Source: Bartonella sp. AU55XJBT (GTDB lineage Bacteria; Pseudomonadota; Alphaproteobacteria; Rhizobiales; Rhizobiaceae). From it: a DNA stretch of 64,000 bases. The notes under the pieces are model-generated. The model made no database searches, was not told where the DNA came from, and was given only the letters and a program-made list of their open reading frames with translations. The stretch covers positions 1 to 64,000 of the forward strand of contig NZ_JAQITC010000012.1 of the NCBI RefSeq assembly GCF_028618525.1, given 5' to 3'. This document shows, piece after piece, positions 57,172-64,000 of this stretch (position 1 is its first letter; each line of letters starts with the position of its first letter). The position numbers and the translations under genes were made by a program.

Positions 57172-59133
57172 ATGAAAAAAAAACACCCCTCCCCTTTTAT
57201 CCGCGAAATGATGGAAAAATTTCAACAACAGGCTGAACAATCCCCCACCAGAACATCTTCTCCCCAAGTTTCTCAAAGCGCACAAAACCCATCTGGTCAA
57301 AAACGCCCAGAGAACTTACCTCCCTCCCCCAAGATTGCGCCACCGCCTCCCCCACGCGTAAGAGAAAAAACACTAAGCGACGTAAAAATCCAAAAGCCTG
57401 AAACCCAAGAGACGCCTCCTCTACAGGCAAAAGTGGCGCCACCAAAACCCCCACGTGCAAAAGAGAGGCAACAACACAGCCCACAAGTTGAATCTTCGCC
57501 CTCCCAGCAAAAAAAAGTGGCCCCACCCCCTCCTCCACGCAGGAGAGAAAAAACGCCAACCGACATAAAAATCCAAAAGCCTGAAACCCTCGAGCGCCCC
57601 TCCTCGCCCACAAAAACCGCGCCACAAAGACCACCGCGTGCAAAAGATAGACAAGACAGCCCACAAGTTCAAGCCTCTCCCTCCCAGAAAAAAAGAATGG
57701 CCCCACCCCCTCCCCCACGCGGAAGAGATAAAACACTAAGCGACGCAAAAATCCAAAAGCCTGAAACCCTCGAGCGCCCCTCCTCGCCCACAAAAACCGC
57801 GCCACAAAGACCACCGCGTGCAAAAGATAGAATCCAGCACAAACCAACCGTTCAAAAGGAAGAAAATCCCTATGCAACACCTGCTCCGCAAATACCCCCA
57901 CGCATGAGAGATAGAGTGCAAAACGGTGCAAAAATCCAAAATCCTGAAACCCTCGCCCCAAGTGTTAAACCCAAAACACCACAGCACAGGACAGTCAGGC
58001 AGCAAAGCAGTTCATCCTCACAAGACAGTGGAACCTATGCAGTCCCTCGTTCAAGAAAATCGCATCATAGGAGAGACAGACAAAAAAGCGATGCTGTCGT
58101 CCAAAAAACGGCCACTTCACACGCAGCAAGTGAACAATCAAAACGGTCTCAAGAACAAAAAGCCTCTCTTAATACAATGGAAAGAGAGCTCTTGCTCGTA
58201 GCATATCAAGAAGAAATACGATTTTTGTGCAAAAAGGTGTATGGTGACCGGCTTATTTTAAACGAAAGAATAGAAGGAATCAAAGAAAACCCCGCTATCG
58301 GAGAACAACTCTTATGGGATGTTAAAGAAAACCCTCAGTCTATTTCTAAGCTTGCGGGTCGAAAAGTTCTTGGCATAAAAAATCATGCGCGCAAACAAGC
58401 TGAAGATACGCTTCCTAATCTGTGTGAAGCCATTAGCGGTTATGTGTATACTGCAAAATATACAAAAAGTGAGAATATTTCACAAATACTTCACACAGAA
58501 CAACAACAGCATCAACACGCGCAACAGGAAGAAGCAATCAATTCACACACACAAAATCCGCTCACTTCAGAAAAGAAAATTCAGCCTCTGTCAAATCAGG
58601 AAATTGCCCGCAGAGTTCAACAAGATCCATCGGTTCAATATGGTCAAAGAGAAGTCCAATATTGGTGCAAAATTGTTTATAATGATCCATTTATTTTGCA
58701 ATATAGAATGGAAGATATGCACAAAATTCCAAGGATGGGAGAAGAGCTTGTCTTTCAAATTGAAAAGGATCCGACCTCTTTTGCTCCCCTTGCTGGTAGA
58801 AAGGCCCTTGGTATAAAAAACGGCGCGCGCAAAGCCGCTGAAGAAAATCTTTCTACCCTTTGTACCGCCATTAAGGATTATGCTGAGACGATAATCCAAT
58901 TAAGAGAAGCCATTGTGCAAAACCATCAGACAGAACAACAACAACGCCATCAACCGCAGAGCGATCTCGATAAAAAATTGCAAAAGCAACAAAGCTTATC
59001 AGAGCCACCGCAGCTGCCTGAGCGCTCCACAACAAAGCGACGTCAAGAGGTTACTGAAACATCGAGACAAGAAGAGCACCCCCCTATTCGACCACGCAGA
59101 GGCGAAACATCAAAAGCAATGGCTATGTCGTAA
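57172..59133 (+). CDS. Proline-rich two-BID effector (653 aa)
   Basis: ATG 57172 follows AAAGGAG (GCATGCATG offers an out-of-frame ATG four bases upstream). Residues ~40-290 contain repeated proline motifs (PPPPRVREK, PPKPPRAKER, PPPPPRRREK, QRPPRAKDR) alternating with IQKPETLERP units; PPxPPR and PxxPxR motifs are SH3-binding types. Two tyrosine motifs (NPYATP, GTYAVP) follow. BID1 spans about residues 337-440 and BID2 about 474-580, with the usual LAGRK.LGIKN.ARK core; tail ends KAMAMS. Probable host adaptor mimic. It may correspond to BepF, but the proline repeats are not something I associate with it. Confidence 0.82.
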   Translation: MKKKHPSPFIREMMEKFQQQAEQSPTRTSSPQVSQSAQNPSGQKRPENLPPSPKIAPPPPPRVREKTLSDVKIQKPETQETPPLQAKVAPPKPPRAKERQQHSPQVESSPSQQKKVAPPPPPRRREKTPTDIKIQKPETLERPSSPTKTAPQRPPRAKDRQDSPQVQASPSQKKRMAPPPPPRGRDKTLSDAKIQKPETLERPSSPTKTAPQRPPRAKDRIQHKPTVQKEENPYATPAPQIPPRMRDRVQNGAKIQNPETLAPSVKPKTPQHRTVRQQSSSSSQDSGTYAVPRSRKSHHRRDRQKSDAVVQKTATSHAASEQSKRSQEQKASLNTMERELLLVAYQEEIRFLCKKVYGDRLILNERIEGIKENPAIGEQLLWDVKENPQSISKLAGRKVLGIKNHARKQAEDTLPNLCEAISGYVYTAKYTKSENISQILHTEQQQHQHAQQEEAINSHTQNPLTSEKKIQPLSNQEIARRVQQDPSVQYGQREVQYWCKIVYNDPFILQYRMEDMHKIPRMGEELVFQIEKDPTSFAPLAGRKALGIKNGARKAAEENLSTLCTAIKDYAETIIQLREAIVQNHQTEQQQRHQPQSDLDKKLQKQQSLSEPPQLPERSTTKRRQEVTETSRQEEHPPIRPRRGETSKAMAMS

Positions 59134-59474
59134 CAGTCTCATCACCATTGGCTTTTCACAGAAAACTTTGGTGCAATTATTTTGCCAAGTTTGCACCAAG
59201 GGTGGCGTATAACCTACAGAAAAATTTGAATAAACTCTCCTATGACAAAACGCATTGATAAAATTGCACGATAACATTTCATAAAAATGACCACCCCTGA
59301 CGGAGTGCCATCATCAACTTGATTACATGCGAAGAGAGTCAAATTTTTCCCATCATTCAAATCGGTACTCTTCTTTGAAGAATGAGAAAACGCTTATAAA
59401 AATAACATAAGACAAAAAATGTAAAAAAGAAGCTTTTTAAAAAATAAATATTAAAAACTTGAAAGGAAATATGC
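59134..59474. other. Leader region before the 788-aa effector
   Basis: About 340 bp: a hairpin after the previous gene (59168-59199), then AT-rich leader with TTGATA (about 59253) and the ribosome site GAAAGGAAAT. It does not carry the full conserved leader seen before the BepD-like genes. Confidence 0.5.
59168..59199 (+). terminator. Variant hairpin after the proline-rich effector
   Basis: TTGGTGCAA pairs with TTGCACCAA, a G-to-A/C-to-T compensated version of the CTTGGCGCAA hairpin found after the three preceding genes. Confidence 0.55.
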
Positions 59475-61841
59475 ATGAAAGACAACACAGAACAGGGTGC
59501 CACCTCCCAACAGGAAGAATTGCAAGAACAACACCCTGCAATGAATGCAGCCGTTTTAAAACAAATCAATGAAGAAGCGCAAAATTTCTTTTATCCCAAT
59601 AGCAAAGTGCTTAAAAATAAATACCGCATTAAAGATAAAGAAATATTGAAAGAACGCTGTTGTGATGATGTAAAAAAAGAAATAATCAAACTGCGCCAAG
59701 AGCCCCCACCAGAGCAATTTGATACCGCCTATCTCAAATATCTTCATCACCGCCTCTTTTCTCGTGCATTTGAATGGGCTGGCCAAACCCGCCAAGCACC
59801 TTTTACCTTTGAAGATAGCACTGTTGCTTCTATGCCCATTTTGAAGCGAAAAGAATTTACAAAACCTTTTGCGATTGGCAGAAAAATACAAGAGGGACTA
59901 GAAAAGTTAGATAAAACACTTGCTGAAAAAAAGAATTTACAAGGCTTATCCCGCGAAGAATTTGTTGAACATGCTGCTGAAATAATGATCGATTTACACC
60001 ACTTGCATCCTTTCAGAGAGGGCAATAGGCGTACAAAGAGACTGTTTGTTGAAAAACTCGCTCAAGCAGCAGGACATGAGCTCGACTTTTCTGTTGTGAG
60101 CAAAAAGCGCAAAGACTTTGTCCGCGCAGCCGCCATGGAACGTGGCGATCCAGAACCCATGAAGCATCTGCTTGAGGATATCTCTAATCCAGAAAAATTG
60201 CTCATTTTACAAGAATTCACCAACTCTATGAGAAAGCTTGGAATGGGTGAAAGAAATTATTATCTCGCTGTCGTCGCAAAAGAAGGAGAAACCTATCATG
60301 GTACCTATAGAGGCTGTGGAGCCAATGGTTTCATGATGGATGCTCAAGGGACTCTTATCTTGGGAAATAAAAAAGATCTCACACCAGAACAAATACAAAC
60401 ATTAACAAGTGGTGAAACCTTCTCCTTTACAGCATCAAAAGCTCAAAGCCCGCAAAAAACCCAGCAAAAAACCCAGCCCAACACATTGCTTTCAGAAGAA
60501 AAAAGAGCCTCTCACACACACGATGAAATAACTGAAAAAAATCGAGACACCCCATCCATTCCAACCAAGAGGAGAGAAAACGCGCATTTTGCCTTATGGG
60601 TTGCCCCTCATGCTTTACAGAACAACGTTGAAATTATATCCCAAAGTCTGCAAGAAAAAGAACAAAGGGCTCAATCTGCTTCCTCTATGAGTCAAACACA
60701 AAAAGATTTCCAAGAAACCATTTTACAGACCAACAAGACAGCGACAAATGATCAAGTATCTGTCCAAATGACAAAGGAAACAGGCTCTGATCATCAAGAA
60801 AGAGCCAAACAACGCCCCCAAAAAGTAATGGCATACTGGGACACAGGGACAAAAACGAAAGAAGAGCGCACACCCGAGCCAATGCAAACATTAAACATGG
60901 GTGACGCCCTCTCCTTTACAGCACCAAGCGCTCAACACCAGCAAGAAGTGCTGATCCCCGCCAAGAAAATAGCTCCCCTTACCAGCAACGAAATGGCCAC
61001 AAGGATAAAAAACAACACATCACTTCAAGCAAGAAGAACAGAAATCGAGACTTTGTGCCAAATCATTTATGGCAATCGACATATTTTACAGGAAAGAATT
61101 GAAAGGATTCATGAAAATCAAAGGGAAGGAGAACAGCTTACCGATCAAATTGCCACATCTCCTCAATCGATTGCTCAGTTGTCTGGAAGCAATAGATTTG
61201 GCATAAAAAATAACGCCCGCACCAAAGCTGAAGCCAATATTTTTCCCCTCTGTAGAGCCATTGAGTGTTATATCGATATTTTTAAACAAGCAGAAAGAGA
61301 CATTCTCCATGACCATCACGCCAAACAAAGACGCAGTGAACAGTCGGTCGCAATGCCTAAGGTTTGGATGCAAAATCTGCTTTCCTTGCCAAAAGAACAG
61401 CAGCAAGCAACATTATCAAACTCTCCTCAATTAAGGGCGGAAATAAAGAATTATATCAAAAAAATCAATGAACGCTTATCCTCAAGCGAGCATGAAGCGA
61501 TAAAAGAAAATAATCCCGAAAAGCTTGCGAAAAGTCTTGGCACATCAGCCATCAAAGCAAAAGAGATTCTGGCAATCGTCAAGCAAACAAAAGAGATAGA
61601 ACATAACATACACTCCATGGATTTTTATGACCACCCATTGAATGAGCGCTCAGCGCCAAACCAGCATCAATCTCTCCCGCATCAAGGGCTCAAGAAAAAC
61701 ACTGAAAAAACAAGGTCGAACTCGCTTGATAAAGAAGCAAATAAAACACAAAAAATAACGGAAAGTATCCATCAAAACCTCAAGAGACAAGAAAATATTT
61801 CCTCTCACAAGATGCAGCACGCAAAAGCCATGACTTTCTAA
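59475..61841 (+). CDS. Large FIC-OB-BID effector (788 aa)
   Basis: FIC domain about residues 35-245 with flap TRQAPFTFEDSTVASMP and motif H178-PFREGNRRTKR: the acidic residue is present but GNGR has become GNRR. An OB-fold region lies at about 255-330; a ~165-residue polar insert follows, then a second copy of the OB end (NMGDALSFTAPSAQ near 473-487) and LIPAKKIAPLT, BID at about 503-612, and the C-terminal domain shared by FIC-Beps (WMQNLLSLPKEQQQATLSNS). The insert includes RPQKVMAYWDTG, reminiscent of a Bep C-terminus. Likely one of the extra FIC-Beps (BepH/BepI type) of rodent species; exact name not assigned. Confidence 0.85.
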   Translation: MKDNTEQGATSQQEELQEQHPAMNAAVLKQINEEAQNFFYPNSKVLKNKYRIKDKEILKERCCDDVKKEIIKLRQEPPPEQFDTAYLKYLHHRLFSRAFEWAGQTRQAPFTFEDSTVASMPILKRKEFTKPFAIGRKIQEGLEKLDKTLAEKKNLQGLSREEFVEHAAEIMIDLHHLHPFREGNRRTKRLFVEKLAQAAGHELDFSVVSKKRKDFVRAAAMERGDPEPMKHLLEDISNPEKLLILQEFTNSMRKLGMGERNYYLAVVAKEGETYHGTYRGCGANGFMMDAQGTLILGNKKDLTPEQIQTLTSGETFSFTASKAQSPQKTQQKTQPNTLLSEEKRASHTHDEITEKNRDTPSIPTKRRENAHFALWVAPHALQNNVEIISQSLQEKEQRAQSASSMSQTQKDFQETILQTNKTATNDQVSVQMTKETGSDHQERAKQRPQKVMAYWDTGTKTKEERTPEPMQTLNMGDALSFTAPSAQHQQEVLIPAKKIAPLTSNEMATRIKNNTSLQARRTEIETLCQIIYGNRHILQERIERIHENQREGEQLTDQIATSPQSIAQLSGSNRFGIKNNARTKAEANIFPLCRAIECYIDIFKQAERDILHDHHAKQRRSEQSVAMPKVWMQNLLSLPKEQQQATLSNSPQLRAEIKNYIKKINERLSSSEHEAIKENNPEKLAKSLGTSAIKAKEILAIVKQTKEIEHNIHSMDFYDHPLNERSAPNQHQSLPHQGLKKNTEKTRSNSLDKEANKTQKITESIHQNLKRQENISSHKMQHAKAMTF

Positions 61842-62625
61842 AAATTCATATAAGCTTTCATTTTTTTGCCCTCTCTGGTAAAAAAGATCGCCTTCCCCCT
61901 CTGTCTTCATCGGCAAATCAATCGTGCGTCAACAAGATTTGAAAAACATATAAGGAGAAACTTTATTGATTTGCTCAGATTTTATCGCCATCCATGATGC
62001 CAAAAATTTAAATAGGCAAGATGCTGTTGAAAGATTACGTCTTGTCATCCTCTGTTGATGGAATCTCTGAAACCGGAATTCCGGCTCATTTGGGGAGAGC
62101 ATAAAACCGTAAAAGTGAAAAAACTATCACACGCTTTGCCTTAACCTTTTAGCTCAGCCTGACAAGCTTTTAAAAGCATTAAAAGCCCTCTGTCTTTTAA
62201 AACATGAAAATTGCGCATTGCTTCACACTTTTATTTGCGTTCTTTTTTATTTGCGTTCTTTAAAATAGGGATCACATCCCTCACGTAAAACACAATGCCA
62301 TTGGATTGCAGGCTTCATAAACATTACTCCCCTAAAGAGAAATGATCATTCTATATCTCAGAACTTTTATGACATCACTTCCATATTCCAATTTGAAAAA
62401 GAAATTTTAATGATTTTATGGCAACAATAAAAATTGTAAGGCAACAATAAAACAAGGAGCATGTTAAAAGTCTTCACGCAACCATTGTTGACAGAAAGAC
62501 AAACACCGTCGTAAAACGCTATACAAATATATTCTTGTATGGGTATACAGATCAGATTTTCACGATTTAAAACGGCTTATTTCTCCTGTCACCGCTTCTT
62601 TTTTACCACAAACCCGATATATCTT
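61842..62625. other. Gene-free interval between effectors and murJ
   Basis: About 780 bp. No gene seen; a short frame on the plus strand near 62200 has a repeated TTTATTTGCGTTCTTT. The murJ promoter lies at its right end. It marks the border between the accessory effector bank and the core chromosome. Confidence 0.45.
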
Positions 62626-64000
62626 ATGACATTAATTAAAAAAATTGCAACAGTTGCTTCCGGAACTCTCATGAGCCGTATTTTTGGCTTCGTCCGTGAA
62701 ATGCTTATGGCAGCAGCCTTAGGGACTGGTCCTGTTTCTGATGCCTTTAATGCTGCTTTTCGTTTTCCCAACACATTTCGCCGTTTTTTTGCTGAAGGCG
62801 CCTTTAATGCCGCTTTCATTCCTCTTTTTTCAAAAAAGATCACAGAAGATGGTCAAGAATCTGCCTGCAAATTTGCAGAAGAAGTCTTTGGCGTTCTCTT
62901 TTCTCTTCTTTTACTGTTAACGATTGCGATGGAACTCAGTATGCCTTTTTTGGTACGAACCATTATTGCACCAGGTTTTAGTGAAGATGCAACAAAGTTT
63001 AACGCCACAATTCACTTTACTGCGATCATGTTTCCCTATTTAACCTGCATGTCGCTGGCCGCGATGATGGGGGGTATGCTCAATGCTCTGCGCCGCTATT
63101 TTATTGCCGCCGTTGCCCCCCTCTTTTTAAATATCATTCTGATTGGTGTATTGGCCTATGCTTGGATCTATCAACTTGATGCTTGGCATATCGGCTTAAA
63201 TCTCTCTTGGGGTGTGTTGGCCGCAGGGCTACTTCAACTGGCCTTAATTGCTGTTGCTTTACGACAAAGCGGCATGAAAATTTTCTTCCGTCGTCCCCAT
63301 TTAACCCCTAATGTTCGCAAGCTATTAACCTTAGCGTTCCCGGCAGCCATCACGGGTGGTATCACGCAAATTAATTTGCTCATCAATACCAACATTGCGT
63401 CTTGTCAATCAGGGGCTGTCTCTTCTTTGATGTATGCTGATCGCCTTTATCAATTGCCTCTAGGCGTGATTGCCATTGCCGTTGCAACCGTTCTTTTGCC
63501 AGAATTAACCCGCGCTTTACGGAGCAAAAAGCATGAAGAAACCCACCATTTGCAAAACCGCTCTATTGAATTAACGCTATTGTTAACACTCCCAGCATCC
63601 ATCGCTTTTTTGCTGCTGTCCTCCCCCATTGTGAGTTTACTCTTTGAGCGTGGACAGTTTACTGATCACTCAACACAACATGTCGCACAATTATTGGAAC
63701 TTTATGGACTAGGACTTCCAGCTTTTGTTCTCATCAAGGTCTTTATTCCTAATTTCTTTGCCCATGAAGATACCAAAACACCGATGATTTTTACGGGCAT
63801 TTGTGTTTTCATCAATATCAGCCTCGCTTTAACATTATTTCCTTCTTTTTCAGCACGCGGCATTGTTATTGCGGAAATTACTTCTGGATGGGTTAATACA
63901 CTACTGCTTTGGGGAGTCCTTATCAAACGGGGGTATTGGAAATACGACGCCCAACTGATCAAGCGAATATTATGCCTCATGATCGCTTCCCTTTTGAGTG
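62626..64000 (+). CDS. murJ: MurJ lipid II flippase, 3' end outside the window
   Basis: MTLIKKIATVASGTLMSRIFGFVREMLMAAALG is the signature N-terminus of MurJ/MviN (MATE-like), with Arg residues at the conserved cavity positions (SRIFGFVRE). At least ten transmembrane helices are present in the 458 codons visible and the frame is open to the window edge. It flips lipid II across the inner membrane for peptidoglycan synthesis; an essential housekeeping gene. AFRFPNTFRRFFAEGAFNAAFIP is strongly conserved. No ribosome site better than weak purines is seen. Confidence 0.96.
   Translation, partial: MTLIKKIATVASGTLMSRIFGFVREMLMAAALGTGPVSDAFNAAFRFPNTFRRFFAEGAFNAAFIPLFSKKITEDGQESACKFAEEVFGVLFSLLLLLTIAMELSMPFLVRTIIAPGFSEDATKFNATIHFTAIMFPYLTCMSLAAMMGGMLNALRRYFIAAVAPLFLNIILIGVLAYAWIYQLDAWHIGLNLSWGVLAAGLLQLALIAVALRQSGMKIFFRRPHLTPNVRKLLTLAFPAAITGGITQINLLINTNIASCQSGAVSSLMYADRLYQLPLGVIAIAVATVLLPELTRALRSKKHEETHHLQNRSIELTLLLTLPASIAFLLLSSPIVSLLFERGQFTDHSTQHVAQLLELYGLGLPAFVLIKVFIPNFFAHEDTKTPMIFTGICVFINISLALTLFPSFSARGIVIAEITSGWVNTLLLWGVLIKRGYWKYDAQLIKRILCLMIASLLS

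Noticed and set aside
57197..57961. 254-codon minus-strand frame opposite the proline-rich effector
   Set aside because: Its sequence is the antisense of proline/lysine repeats (repeated GFQAFGFL units) and the plus-strand gene has a clear BID architecture.

Overview
The window comes from a Bartonella chromosome, most likely a rodent-associated lineage-4 species (B. tribocorum / B. grahamii / B. elizabethae type). This rests on a complete virB2-virB11/virD4 type IV secretion locus with a bank of BID-domain Bep effectors, an upstream array of autotransporters of the inducible Bartonella autotransporter (Iba) type, and two copies of a structured leader RNA joined to a small XRE regulator that match the Bartonella-specific Brt/trp cassettes. 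The DNA is AT-rich and intergenic space is large and full of decayed, duplicated sequence, as is usual in this genus. The species call is inference.

Layout. 1-21.8 kb: six tandem, same-strand autotransporter genes (the first cut by the window edge), most followed by a strong hairpin terminator. Genes 1 and 2 are mosaic near-duplicates and genes 3 and 4 share a duplicated promoter/leader. 22.1-35.8 kb: a low-density, rearranged interval. It holds two ~1.2 kb Brt-like RNA/XRE cassettes (the second with a 7-bp tandem duplication that knocks its regulator out of frame), an orphan FlgN-like gene, two divergent micro-ORFs, three tandem EexN-like lipoproteins, a ParA/ribbon-helix-helix partition pair with a perfect 15-bp inverted repeat upstream, and relics of an integrase N-terminus. 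This looks like the ruin of a plasmid or genomic island. The core genes ribF and a HAD phosphatase, and a Blh/DUF442 gene, lie in its right half. 36.2-50.1 kb: a SNase-like protein divergent from virB2, then virB2-B11, a BiaA/VbhA-like antitoxin gene, bepA and virD4. 50.6-61.8 kb: the effector bank: a small ORF overlapping bepC, bepC, two tyrosine-motif single-BID effectors with C-terminal poly-histidine runs, a two-BID effector, a proline-rich two-BID effector, and a 788-aa FIC-BID effector. 62.6 kb to the end: murJ (mviN), cut by the window edge.

How it works together. VirB2-B11 form the envelope-spanning secretion machine, VirD4 is the coupling ATPase that recognises the BID domain plus positively charged tail of each Bep, and the effectors act in the host cell. 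FIC-Beps descend from a FIC toxin/antitoxin pair, and the small gene before bepA keeps the inhibitory antitoxin motif. In this strain the FIC catalytic motif is degraded in BepA (GNEHAIQ in place of GNGRxxR) and altered in the other two FIC effectors (E to K in BepC, GNGR to GNRR in the 788-aa protein), so none has an intact AMPylation motif. The effector genes from the bepD-like gene onward carry repeated promoter/leader segments and repeated hairpins between genes, so they look like individually transcribed duplicated cassettes.
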